Counted from the first letter of the stretch, positions 8,949 through 18,395 are shown. The stretch: 35,362 nt of DNA from Gracilibacteraceae bacterium (GCA_031270805.1 JAISWK010000154.1:1-35362), one strand, 5' to 3'. Numbers and translations are program-made. The notes: a model not told the origin generated them from the letters alone.

Positions 8949-10384
8949 TTCGCCCGGAAGGCGGGAGCGGCGATCGAATCCCCTCCGGCTATCCCCGTCT
9001 GATGCTCGCCGCTCCCAGCGGGCGCAGCGGTAAGACGGTTTTAGCCCTGGGTCTTTTGCGCGCTTACCGCCGGCAAAATCTGGCGGCGCAGCCCTTCAAG
9101 AAAGGCCCGGATTTTATCGATCCGGGCTGGCACTCGCTGGCCGCCGGCCGGAGAAGCCGCAACCTGGACGCGTTTTTTATGAATGGCAGTCAATTAACGA
9201 CCGTGTTGCGGACATGCGCCGGGGACGCCGACATTTCCATTATCGAAGGGGCGATGGGGCTCTTCGACGGGCTGGGGGCGCAGGACGCCAATTCTACGGC
9301 CGCCGTCGCCAAGATACTCCGCACCCCGGTTATTCTGGTGCTGGACGTGCGGCGGATGACACGAACCGCGGCCGCGCTGGTCATGGGCTGCCAGCATTTT
9401 GATCCGGAGCTTAAAATCGCCGGGGTCATTTTGAACAGGGTGGGCAGCGGCCGGCGCCACCAACAGACCCTGCGGGAATCAATCGAAACATGCTGTCATA
9501 TCCCGGTGATCGGCGCGGTGCCGACGGACGCCCGGCTGGAAATTCCGGATCGTCACTTGGGATTAATTTCCAGTACGGAAGACGCCGGCGCGGAGAAACT
9601 GCTGGATACCGCAGCGGATATTATCGCCGAACACGTCGACCTGGAGGCCCTGCGCGCCCTCGCCGGCGCGGGAGCGCCGCTGCTTAAGTCCGCGCCGGCC
9701 TCCCCGCCGCCTTATCCGGTCGCGGCGGGGGCCGCGCGGCCGCGCCTGGCGATCATCCGGGATGAGGCTTTCTGTTTTTATTACGAGGAAAATCTTGAGG
9801 CCCTGCGCGCCGCCGGCGCCGAACTCGTCTTTGCCGACAGTCTGCGGGACAGGGCCCTGCCGGCGGATATTGACGCTTTGTATATCGGCGGCGGTTTTCC
9901 CGAGGTTTTTGCCGCCCGGCTGACGGCTAACACCGGGTTTCGGGCTTCGGTGCGCTCCCAGGCGGAAGCGGGATTACCGATTTACGCGGAATGCGGCGGC
10001 TTGATGTACCTGGCGCGCAGTCTCGCTTACAACGGCGCGGCCTGGCCGATGACCGGGGTTTTGCCGCTGGATACGACTATGGAGGCTAAACGGCAGGCCC
10101 ATGGTTACACCATCCTGGTCGCCGCCGGCCATAATCCCTGGTTTACCGCCGGCGAGCGGCTCCTGGGGCATGAGTTCCATCATTCCCGGATCATCAACAA
10201 AGATCCCGCCGCGGGCGCCGTTTTTCACAATCAGCGGGGCTGCGGCGTAGACGGGGCGGCGGACGGCGTCCGCTATAAAAATGTTATCGCCGCTTACACC
10301 CATGTGAACGCTCTGGCCTCGCCGGCCTGGGCGCCGGCGCTCGTGGCCCAGGCCGCCCGCTCCGGCCGCGCCAATGCTTCATGA
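8939..10384 (+). CDS. dsrN: Cobyrinate a,c-diamide synthase family; DsrN-type siroheme amidase by context
   Basis: P-loop-like GRSGKTVLALGLL, EGAMGLFDG, IGGGFPEVFA, CGGLMYLARSL; TTG start overlapping dsrC. Confidence 0.85.
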   Translation: MRVIRPEGGSGDRIPSGYPRLMLAAPSGRSGKTVLALGLLRAYRRQNLAAQPFKKGPDFIDPGWHSLAAGRRSRNLDAFFMNGSQLTTVLRTCAGDADISIIEGAMGLFDGLGAQDANSTAAVAKILRTPVILVLDVRRMTRTAAALVMGCQHFDPELKIAGVILNRVGSGRRHQQTLRESIETCCHIPVIGAVPTDARLEIPDRHLGLISSTEDAGAEKLLDTAADIIAEHVDLEALRALAGAGAPLLKSAPASPPPYPVAAGAARPRLAIIRDEAFCFYYEENLEALRAAGAELVFADSLRDRALPADIDALYIGGGFPEVFAARLTANTGFRASVRSQAEAGLPIYAECGGLMYLARSLAYNGAAWPMTGVLPLDTTMEAKRQAHGYTILVAAGHNPWFTAGERLLGHEFHHSRIINKDPAAGAVFHNQRGCGVDGAADGVRYKNVIAAYTHVNALASPAWAPALVAQAARSGRANAS

Positions 10385-11679
10385 AAAATATCGCGCCCGT
10401 CCGTAAACTGTGGACAGCCTTCAAATCAATGAAAACGGGGCTCGGTCTGCTGGCGCTATTGATTATTTTCTCCGGCCTTGGCTCCGTGCTGACATCCGAT
10501 ATCTACCGCAGCCCCGGCTTCAAATTCATTTTAGTCTTACTCGCCCTGAATCTTCTCAGTTGCAATCTCACCCGGGCGAAAGGGGTATGGCAAAAAACCT
10601 TTCGCCCGGTTTTACCCCGGAGCGCGGCCGACGTCCCCCAAAACCTGCATGGCAAAATTTCCGGCGAATCGGCCGAATTGAGCCGCCGGCTGGAGCAGGC
10701 CGCGCGCCGGCGGGGTTATAGAGTTTGGCGCTCGGCGGACAGGCCGGCCGCTGCCTGGTCTTTGGTCGCCGTCAAGCGCCGGCTGGGCTATTGGGGCACA
10801 TTTGCCGCGCACCTGGCTTTTGTCCTCCTGCTGCTCGGCGCCCAGATCGGCACTCTGGGTTTTTCCGGCCGCCTGACTGTTCTAAGCGGCGAGACGCGCC
10901 CCCTGGCCGACCTGGTTGTGGAATCCGGTGCCGTCAATAAGGATTACGCGATACATGTCAATTCGGTGGAGGATCGCTTTCTGCCCGGCGGCGAACGGGA
11001 CAATTGGTACACGGATCTGAGCGTCACGCGCGACGACAGTCTGCTGGCCCGGGGGGTTTTATCGGTGAACTCCCCCTTCAGCTATGACGGCGTCGCCTAT
11101 TATCAAAGCAGTTATCAGGAATTTGCCGCGGTGCAACTGAACCGGGGCGACGAGTTCTTGCTGCCGTTGAGCGGCGCGGTCGACGCCGCGGAAGCCTCTC
11201 AGCGCCTGGACCACCTTTTCGGCTGGCCGTTAGGGGAAACGGATTACCTGGTCAAGGCCGTCAAAGCGCGGAGCGAGGGGGGGGTCTATTTACGGCTGGA
11301 ACGGAGCGACGGGACGGCGGTGGGAGAAGATCAGGCGTACCTGCTGCGGGAAGGTGAAACCGGCGAATTCGGCCCCGGGCTGCAACTCACGTACCTGCGC
11401 CTGACCCAAGCCACCGGCCTGATCGTGAAGGCCGATCCCGGCCTGGCCTTGGTCTGGTTCGCCTGCGGCCTGCTCAGCCTGGGCCTGCTCGCCGCCTTTT
11501 ACTATCAGCCCCTGCGCCTGGCGGCGATTTATACCGCGGCGGGCGCCGCCGGCGTATTGTCCCTGGGCCTGGACGCCGGCAAAAATCCGTCTCCGGCGGC
11601 CAGCGGGGAGCTGGCGGCCTTGCTGGCCGAATTAACGCCGGAGGGCGGCACGGAGGTAAAACAATGTTCCTGTACCTGA
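10381..11679 (+). CDS. resB: Cytochrome c biogenesis protein ResB/Ccs1
   Basis: KLWTAFKSMKTGLGLLALLIIFSGLGSVL...IYRSPGFKFILVLLALNLLSCNLTR; paired with ccsA. Confidence 0.88.
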   Translation: MKNIAPVRKLWTAFKSMKTGLGLLALLIIFSGLGSVLTSDIYRSPGFKFILVLLALNLLSCNLTRAKGVWQKTFRPVLPRSAADVPQNLHGKISGESAELSRRLEQAARRRGYRVWRSADRPAAAWSLVAVKRRLGYWGTFAAHLAFVLLLLGAQIGTLGFSGRLTVLSGETRPLADLVVESGAVNKDYAIHVNSVEDRFLPGGERDNWYTDLSVTRDDSLLARGVLSVNSPFSYDGVAYYQSSYQEFAAVQLNRGDEFLLPLSGAVDAAEASQRLDHLFGWPLGETDYLVKAVKARSEGGVYLRLERSDGTAVGEDQAYLLREGETGEFGPGLQLTYLRLTQATGLIVKADPGLALVWFACGLLSLGLLAAFYYQPLRLAAIYTAAGAAGVLSLGLDAGKNPSPAASGELAALLAELTPEGGTEVKQCSCT

Positions 11680-12482
11680 CAATGATTATTTACGGATTGG
11701 CGGCGCTGGGCTCCGGCCTGTATATGGCCGTCAAGCAGCCGTTCCTGGGCCGGGCCGCTTATATCGCCGGCGCCGCCGGTTTTGCCGCCAATACCCTGCT
11801 TATCGCCGAACGGGCCCTGGCGGCGCAGCGTTGGCCCCTGGCCAACGGATATGAGTTTATTATCTCTTTTTGTTGGGGGATCGTCCTTATTTTTCTGGTC
11901 GTTGCCTATCGCTGTAAAATCCCGGCTCTCGGCGCCTTCGTCCTGCCGTGCCCCTTCCTGCTCCTGGTTTTCGCCGTTCTGATTATGGGCCGGGATATCG
12001 GCGTCGTCACGGCAATGCCGCCGGTGCTGAAAAGCAATTGGCTGACTTTTCACGTCTTGACGGCGGTTTTCTCCTATGGGGCCTTCGCCGTCTCATTCGG
12101 CCTCTCCCTGATGTACTTGTTGCGTTCCGGTTCCGGTTCCGGCGCCGCTGCCGCCGATCGTAGCGCCCGCCTGCCGGCGCCGGAACGCCTGGATGATTTG
12201 GCTTACCGGGTTATCGCCTTCGGCTTTCCCCTGCTGACGCTGGTGATCATCACCGGCGCGATCTGGGCCAATTACGCCTGGGGTACGTATTGGTCCTGGG
12301 ATCCGAAAGAAACCTGGGCCCTGATCACCTGGGGCATCTACGCGATCTACCTGCACGCCCGCCTGGTCTTACGCTGGCGGGGCCGGCGCTCCGCCTGGCT
12401 GGCGGTGTTGGGGTTTATCGCCGTGCTGTTCACTTTTTTCGGCGTGAATTTTTTGTTGCCGGGGTTGCATTCTTACGCGTAA
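11664..12482 (+). CDS. ccsA: Cytochrome c biogenesis protein CcsA/CcsB (tryptophan-rich WWD motif)
   Basis: WANYAWGTYWSWDPKETWALITWGIYAIYLHARL motif; multi-TM. Confidence 0.95.
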   Translation: MFLYLTMIIYGLAALGSGLYMAVKQPFLGRAAYIAGAAGFAANTLLIAERALAAQRWPLANGYEFIISFCWGIVLIFLVVAYRCKIPALGAFVLPCPFLLLVFAVLIMGRDIGVVTAMPPVLKSNWLTFHVLTAVFSYGAFAVSFGLSLMYLLRSGSGSGAAAADRSARLPAPERLDDLAYRVIAFGFPLLTLVIITGAIWANYAWGTYWSWDPKETWALITWGIYAIYLHARLVLRWRGRRSAWLAVLGFIAVLFTFFGVNFLLPGLHSYA

Positions 12483-12483
12483 A

Positions 12484-12980
12484 TGCGATTTACAATGCAC
12501 AATTGAGAATTGTACCCAGGCGTCATTCGGAGACTTACCCGGCGAGTCTCCATCCCGGGAACGGCAGACTGTGTGAGAAAGGGAGTCGCAGGGGACGATG
12601 GCAATCGTCCCGTATACGCCGAATCGGGCGGCGTCCCCTACGGAATCACCGCGAGCCGCCGAAGGCATACACTTTCTCGCACAGTCTGCCATCCCCATTT
12701 TGTCCGAGCAGAACTTCCGATAAGTTCCCGACCACCCCGCCGCTTCGCGGCACCCCTCCAAAGGAGGGGAATCCCGCGGCGCCCATCCCTCATCTCTCAT
12801 CTCTCATCTCTCATCTCTCATCTCTCATCTCTCATCTCTCTCCCCAACTGTGAACTATGAACTATGAACTATGAACTGTATAGAACCGGATATCCCGGGA
12901 ACGCGGCCATCCTGGCCGCCAATACGCCCGCGCGACACCATTGTACAATGGACAATGGGGAGAATTGTGAATTGAGAATT
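12484..12980. repeat. Composite intergenic repeat: heptamer arrays plus 19-bp TIR palindromic element plus 42-44 bp GC module
   Basis: TIR ggcagactgtgtgagaaag (12563-12581) and ctttctcgcacagtctgcc (12672-12690), 18/19 complementary; catctct x7 at 12791-12839; aactatg-type units 12846-12880; acaatgg/gaattgt-type units at about 12945-12978. Confidence 0.85.
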
Positions 12981-13403
12981 GGGAAATCGCTCGACAAAAA
13001 CGAATTTTATCGCTTGCTGCGCCGAGGCGATTTTGCGGCGATCACGGATATTTTCGACCAAAACCCATTGGCTGTCCGCCGTCTGCTCACCCGCCTTTCC
13101 TACGCCCCGGCGGACGACTTGCACCGGAACGGCATCCTCTGCTGGCGGGAATTATCGGCCCGGCGCGCGACCGCGCGGCCGGATTTTTTCCGGGAGGTTA
13201 TTCGCCGGCATATTTGGGGCATGAACGACGAGGGCGGCAATATCGACTGGTCCGCCCCGGAGATCATCGGGGCGATCGTCGCCGGAGCCCCGGAACTCTA
13301 CGCGGAATTTATCCCGATCATGCGGATGGCCGCCGAAGCGGAGCCGCTCTTGCATCCGAGCCTGCAAGCCGCGCTGACCATGCTGTCCCGGGATCAGCCA
13401 TAG
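12972..13403 (+). CDS. HEAT-like helical protein, DVU0298-family-like (start uncertain)
   Basis: NPLAVRRLLTRLSYAPADDLHRNGILCW...EVIRRHIWGMNDEGGNIDWSAPEIIGAIV. TTG at 12972 has ggggag upstream; the alternative ATG at 12948 lies in repeats. Confidence 0.6.
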   Translation: MRIGKSLDKNEFYRLLRRGDFAAITDIFDQNPLAVRRLLTRLSYAPADDLHRNGILCWRELSARRATARPDFFREVIRRHIWGMNDEGGNIDWSAPEIIGAIVAGAPELYAEFIPIMRMAAEAEPLLHPSLQAALTMLSRDQP

Positions 13404-13576
13404 CGTTCACCTTTTTCCGGGAAAAATACATAGCTGAACGAAGGCTCGCCAGGTGAGTCTGAATTTTTCCTGCTTTTTTCTCCTCCCAGGCAGGAATAAT
13501 TAAGTTCGTCCCGAAATACCAAGTGGAACATGGTGGCATAAAGTGACTTATTATGGCGCGTAGTGGCGGGGAGAGT

Positions 13577-14002
13577 ATGTTCAGGAGTACCTTTGAGCAC
13601 ACTATTGATGAAAAAGGACGGGTGATCATTCCGACGAAATTCCGGGAGGAGCTTGGCGCCCGGTTTTTCGCCGCGCGTGGCCCCGAGAACTGCATCTATC
13701 TTTACCCTTGCGCCGAGTGGGAAAAAATAGAGTCGCAATTATGCGCCCTGGTGACCACCAAACCCAAGGAACGCGCTTTTGTCCGCCTGATGATGTCCAG
13801 CGTAGCCGACTGCGAGACAAACGCTCAGGGTCGGGTGACGCTGCCGCCGCATTTGCGCGGACACGCCCGCCTGCGGAAAAACGTCGTCCTCTTCGGGGCC
13901 CTGACGCATGTGGAAGTATGGGACAGCGAACTGTGGGCCGCTTACTGCGAGGAGAACGGTACGGTGGAGCAGCTGGGCACGGATTTGGAAATCCGGTTCT
14001 GA
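13577..14002 (+). CDS. mraZ: Transcriptional regulator MraZ
   Basis: MFRSTFEHTIDEKGRVIIPTKFREELG...; internal duplication NAQGRVTLPPHLR; RBS ggggagag; first dcw gene. Confidence 0.95.
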   Translation: MFRSTFEHTIDEKGRVIIPTKFREELGARFFAARGPENCIYLYPCAEWEKIESQLCALVTTKPKERAFVRLMMSSVADCETNAQGRVTLPPHLRGHARLRKNVVLFGALTHVEVWDSELWAAYCEENGTVEQLGTDLEIRF

Positions 14003-14005
14003 GCG

Positions 14006-14968
14006 GTGACGGCGTCCGCGCGCTTTGCCCATACGAGCGTACTGGGCCCGGAAACGGTTAGCGCCGTTCTGGGCAGACGCGACGGGGTTTATGTGGACGC
14101 CACCCTGGGCGGCGGCGGACATAGCGCCCTGCTGCTGCGGGAGCTCCAGCCGGCGGCCCGGTTGGTGGGTCTGGACAAGGACGAATGGGCGATCGCCCAT
14201 TGCCGGGAACGCTTTGCCGCCGACGAGCGCGTGATCCTGCGCCGGCGTGATTTCCGCCAGTTGGGCCTGACCTTGGCCGAACTGGGTTTCGGGACTGTGG
14301 ACGGCGTCATGGCCGATCTGGGCCTGTCCTCCCCCCAAGTGGACGAAGCGGAGCGCGGATTCAGCTACAACTACGACGCACCGCTGGATATGCGGATGGA
14401 TCGCGGGCAAACCCTCACCGCCCGCGCCATTGTCAACGAATGGCCGGCGGAAGAACTGCGCCGCATCCTGCGTCTCTACGGCGAGGAAAAATGGGCCGCT
14501 CGGATCGCCGCTCATATAGCGGAGGCCCGCCGGGCCGAACCGATTTTGACGACCGGCCGTCTCGCAGCCCTGATCAAGGAAGCCATCCCGGCCGCCGCGC
14601 GCCGAACCGGGCCGCATCCGGCCAAACGCTCCTTCCAGGCCCTGCGGATTGCGGTCAACGACGAATTGGCGGCTTTGGCGGAATTGTTGGAGCAGGCCTT
14701 TCGCCTCTTGGGGCCAGCCGGGCGTCTGGCCGTCGTCACTTTTCACTCGCTGGAAGACAGGATAGTCAAGCAGCGTTTTGCCGGATGGCAGGGCCGCTGT
14801 GTCTGTCCGCCGGGACTGCCGCTCTGCGTCTGCGGGGCGCGAACGCTGGCCCGCGCCGCCAAACCGGTTTTACCCGGACGGGCAGAAATTGAAGCGAATC
14901 CCCGCGCGCGCAGCGCCAAACTGCGTAGCGCGATAAAAACTGTGGATACCCGGGAGGAATTACTATGA
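14006..14968 (+). CDS. rsmH: 16S rRNA (cytosine1402-N4)-methyltransferase
   Basis: HTSVLGPETVSAV, DATLGGGGHSALLL, LDKDEWAI, DLGLSSPQVDEAERGFSY, FHSLEDRIVKQRF. Confidence 0.97.
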   Translation: MTASARFAHTSVLGPETVSAVLGRRDGVYVDATLGGGGHSALLLRELQPAARLVGLDKDEWAIAHCRERFAADERVILRRRDFRQLGLTLAELGFGTVDGVMADLGLSSPQVDEAERGFSYNYDAPLDMRMDRGQTLTARAIVNEWPAEELRRILRLYGEEKWAARIAAHIAEARRAEPILTTGRLAALIKEAIPAAARRTGPHPAKRSFQALRIAVNDELAALAELLEQAFRLLGPAGRLAVVTFHSLEDRIVKQRFAGWQGRCVCPPGLPLCVCGARTLARAAKPVLPGRAEIEANPRARSAKLRSAIKTVDTREELL

Positions 14969-15519
14969 CGACTGCGCGGAACAGGGCGCGCTATATTGAA
15001 AGTGAATATAGTTTTACGGACGAATTGAGCGCCGGAGCGGAAGACCAATACGTCACCCCCCGGCAGGAAATAAGCGCCCCCCGAACCGCCGGGCGCAAAA
15101 AAAAGCGCCGCCAGGCCTCTTTTCACCTGTCGGTCGGGGCGGTGGTTTTCGCCTTGTTCACCTTTTTGGCTATCGGGGCGATCTGCGCAACGGCGATCCA
15201 CGCCGAGTACCTGAACCGGGAAGCGGAGCAGTTGGAGAAAGAATTGAGCAATCTGCGGGATGCCAACGATATGCTGCAGATTGAAGCGGATAGGCTCAGT
15301 TCGGTGGAACGGATCGAGCAGGCGGCCCTCGCTCTCGGCATGGTGCGCCCGGCCAATAAAATGTATGTCGCCAGCGACCTGCTGACGCCGGTCGACAGAG
15401 CCGAGACGGCGGACACGCAATCGGCGCCGCCGGAGGCGGCTGAGGCGGAAGTCAGCTACGGCGCTGCCCTCAGGGCCCTCGAAACCTTCGCCGGTTTTTT
15501 CGCCTATGCCCACGGATAG
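14965..15519 (+). CDS. ftsL: FtsL-like septum protein
   Basis: Basic N-terminus, single TM, short coiled coil (EAEQLEKELSNLRDANDMLQIEADRLSS); position after rsmH. Confidence 0.75.
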   Translation: MTTARNRARYIESEYSFTDELSAGAEDQYVTPRQEISAPRTAGRKKKRRQASFHLSVGAVVFALFTFLAIGAICATAIHAEYLNREAEQLEKELSNLRDANDMLQIEADRLSSVERIEQAALALGMVRPANKMYVASDLLTPVDRAETADTQSAPPEAAEAEVSYGAALRALETFAGFFAYAHG

Positions 15520-16981
15520 AAGGAAAACTCTCTCCGAATTGGCCGCGCACGTACCGGGCGCCGTTTTGACCGGCGAAGCGCCGGTGTCCGGTCTTGAGGC
15601 GAATTCCCGCCTGACGGGTCCGGGCGATCTTTTTGTCTGCATACCCGGATTTCATGTGGACGGACACGATTTTGCCGCTGCGGCTCTCGCCCGGGGAGCG
15701 GCGGCCTTGCTCGTCTCCCACCCCCTCGCCTTGGCGGCGCCGCAATTGATTGTTCCCGACGTGCGGGCGGCCGTCGGCCCGCTGGCGGCGGCTTTTTATG
15801 ACGAACCGTGCCGGCGGCTGCGCCTGACCGGCGTCACCGGCACCAACGGCAAAACGACGGTAACGCATCTGATGGCAGAGGCCGTGCGGGCAGCGGGCCG
15901 GCCGGCCGGACTCATCGGCACGCTGGGCGCGCGTTGCGGCGGGCGGATCGTCCCCACCGAACATACGACGCCGGAAGCCGTGGTATTGCAGGCGCTGCTG
16001 GCCTGGATGGCCGAAGAGGGCGCGCGGGAAGTGATCATGGAAGCGTCTTCCCAGGCTTTGGATCTGCGGCGGGTCGACGGCTGTGTTTTCGCCGCCGCCG
16101 TCTTCACGAACCTGACCCAGGATCACTTGGATTATCACGGCGACATGGAGCGCTACCTGGAGGCTAAGGCCCGCTTGTTCACCGCGCTGACCGCGCCGGA
16201 CGCTTTCGCTCTCCTCAACGCGGACAGCGAGGCCGGTCGGCGTTTGGCGGCCCTCACCCCCTGCCGCCGCGTTACTTACGGCCTGGAAAACCCGGCGGCG
16301 GATTACGCGGCCGGCCAAATCCGCCAGGAAGCCGGCGGCGTCCGCTTTGTCGTTCGCCGGGGTGAGGAGGCGGAAGAACTTTTTTGCGCGACGCCCGGGC
16401 GTTTCAGCGTCTATAACGCTTTGACCGTCTGGGCCTGGGGCCGGGAGAGCGGTTACGAGCCGGAGGCGCTGCGGCGGGCTTTGGCCGCGGGCGTGCCGGG
16501 GCGGTTTGAAACGATCCGCGCCGGCCAGGATTTCCGCGTTATCGTCGATTACGCCCATACGCCCGACGGCTTGGACAATGTGCTGGCTGCGGCGCGGGAG
16601 ATCACCACCGGCCGCCTGATCACCGTTTTCGGCTGCGGCGGCTGCCGTGACCGGGGCAAAAGGCCGCTTATGGGCGCGGCGGCGGCGCGGCACAGCGATT
16701 ATATTATCATTACTTCGGATAATCCGCGCACGGAGGATCCGGAAGCTATTATCAGCGACATCGAACCGGGCGTCAGGGGCAAAAAAGTTTATTGGGAAAT
16801 AATTCCAGATAGACGCGGCGCGATCCGGCGGGCCGTCGCCCTGGCCGCGACCGGAGATACGGTAGTGGTCGCCGGCAAAGGACACGAGGATTACCAGATT
16901 ATCGGCGAGGAAAAATTCCCTTTTGACGACCGGGAAGAAGTGCGCCTGGCCCTGGCGCCTCCGGCGCGTGGGGCCGGTTAA
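15506..16981 (+). CDS. murE: UDP-N-acetylmuramoyl-tripeptide synthetase MurE
   Basis: GVTGTNGKTTVTHLM, TNLTQDHLDYHGDMERYLEAKARLF, DYAHTPDGLDNVL, GCGGCRDRGKRPLMG, SDNPRTEDPEAI. Confidence 0.96.
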   Translation: MPTDRRKTLSELAAHVPGAVLTGEAPVSGLEANSRLTGPGDLFVCIPGFHVDGHDFAAAALARGAAALLVSHPLALAAPQLIVPDVRAAVGPLAAAFYDEPCRRLRLTGVTGTNGKTTVTHLMAEAVRAAGRPAGLIGTLGARCGGRIVPTEHTTPEAVVLQALLAWMAEEGAREVIMEASSQALDLRRVDGCVFAAAVFTNLTQDHLDYHGDMERYLEAKARLFTALTAPDAFALLNADSEAGRRLAALTPCRRVTYGLENPAADYAAGQIRQEAGGVRFVVRRGEEAEELFCATPGRFSVYNALTVWAWGRESGYEPEALRRALAAGVPGRFETIRAGQDFRVIVDYAHTPDGLDNVLAAAREITTGRLITVFGCGGCRDRGKRPLMGAAAARHSDYIIITSDNPRTEDPEAIISDIEPGVRGKKVYWEIIPDRRGAIRRAVALAATGDTVVVAGKGHEDYQIIGEEKFPFDDREEVRLALAPPARGAG

Positions 16982-18391
16982 TTGGAGGCGCTGACCGCCG
17001 GTGCGGCGGCCGCCCTCACCCAGGGCACGCTTTACGGCCCTGCCTCCGCCCCCCTGACCGGCTGCGCGATTGACAGCCGGGCGGTGAAAGCGGGGATGCT
17101 GTTTGTCGCCTTGCCCGGCACGCGCACGGACGGCCGCCGCTTTATCGGCGCGGCTTTCGCGGCCGGGGCCGGGGTCGTGCTGAGCGGGCCCGGCCCGGAG
17201 CAGCCGCCGGCGGGCAAAGCCCTGATTACTACGGATGATCCGCTGGCCGCCCTGCAAAAACTGGCCCGGGCCTGGCGCGAACGCTTGCAGGCTCGGGTCG
17301 TGGCGATCACGGGCAGCAGCGGGAAAACGACGACGAAGGATTTGACGGCGGCGGTGCTGGCCGCCCGTTTTCCCGTCCATAAAAGCGAGGGCAATTACAA
17401 TAATGAAATCGGCCTGCCCCTGGCCGTTCTGAACGCACCGGCGGGAACCCGGATTCTCACCCTGGAAATGGGGATGCGCGGTCCGGGGCAGATTGCCGCC
17501 CTTTGCCGCATTTGTCCGCCGGACACGGGCGTGCTGACCAATATCAGCGCCGCGCATTTGGAAATGCTCGGCAGCCTGGAGAATATCGCGCGGGCTAAGT
17601 GGGAATTAGTAGAGAGTTTGCCGGCGGAAGGCTTGGCGGTGCTGAACGCGGAAGATGAATGGTGTGCGGCTTTGGGCGGGCAATGGGGCGGGCGGAAAGT
17701 TTTTTATGGTACGACCGGAGGCCGGATTCGTCCCGCCGTGCGCGCCTCCGGTCTGCGGGCGGCGGGCGGCGGCGACCTGGTCACCCTGTTCCGGGCGGAA
17801 GCGGATTGGGACGGCCGCCGTGAGTCGGCGCCGGTTCGCCTCCCTCTGGCCGGTGAACATAATGTGCTGGACGCGCTGGCCGCGCTGAGCGTCGGACTTG
17901 ATTACGGCGTCAGCCTGGCGGCCGGGGCGGCGGCGCTGGAAACGGCGCGTCTTTCCGCCGGCCGGCTGGAACTGCGCCCGGGCGAGGGCGGCTGCACGGT
18001 CATTGACGATTCTTATAACGCCAATCCCGCTTCCGTGACGGCTTCGCTGGGCGTGCTGGCCGAGCGGGGCGGCCGCCAAACCGTGGCCGTACTCGGCGAT
18101 ATGTACGAACTGGGCGCGGCGGCGGCGGAAGAACACAGGCGCGTGGGAGCGGCGGCGGCCGCGCTCAATATCGGCGCTTTGGTCGGCACAGGCGAGCTGG
18201 GGGCGCTGATCAGCGCGGGGGCTCTGGCCGCCGGGATGAACCCGGCCTGCGTCGCAACCTGCCGGGATACGGAAGAAGCGCTGGCGGCGGCCCGCCGAAT
18301 CCTGCGCCGGCAAGGCCCGGGCGCCTGGGTACTCGTCAAGGGTTCGCGCGCGGCGGGGATGGAAGCGATCAGCCGGGCGCTGACCGGCTAG
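16982..18391 (+). CDS. murF: UDP-N-acetylmuramoyl-tripeptide--D-alanyl-D-alanine ligase MurF
   Basis: ITGSSGKTTTKDL, NYNNEIGLPLAVL, DDSYNANPASVTASLGVL, VLGDMYELG; TTG start adjoining the murE stop. Confidence 0.95.
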   Translation: MEALTAGAAAALTQGTLYGPASAPLTGCAIDSRAVKAGMLFVALPGTRTDGRRFIGAAFAAGAGVVLSGPGPEQPPAGKALITTDDPLAALQKLARAWRERLQARVVAITGSSGKTTTKDLTAAVLAARFPVHKSEGNYNNEIGLPLAVLNAPAGTRILTLEMGMRGPGQIAALCRICPPDTGVLTNISAAHLEMLGSLENIARAKWELVESLPAEGLAVLNAEDEWCAALGGQWGGRKVFYGTTGGRIRPAVRASGLRAAGGGDLVTLFRAEADWDGRRESAPVRLPLAGEHNVLDALAALSVGLDYGVSLAAGAAALETARLSAGRLELRPGEGGCTVIDDSYNANPASVTASLGVLAERGGRQTVAVLGDMYELGAAAAEEHRRVGAAAAALNIGALVGTGELGALISAGALAAGMNPACVATCRDTEEALAAARRILRRQGPGAWVLVKGSRAAGMEAISRALTG

Positions 18392-18395
18392 TTCA

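Noticed and set aside
12791-12839. catctct array as a possible CRISPR
   Set aside because: Pure 7-bp tandem repeat with no spacers and no cas genes in the window.
12290-12860. ORFs ending in SLISHLSSLISHLS repeats
   Set aside because: Translation of the catctct tandem repeat and palindromic element; out of frame with ccsA and without a credible start.
15470-17557. 695-aa minus-strand ORF opposite murE/murF
   Set aside because: Arg/Gly/Gln-rich shadow ORF; MurE and MurF motifs on the + strand explain the DNA.
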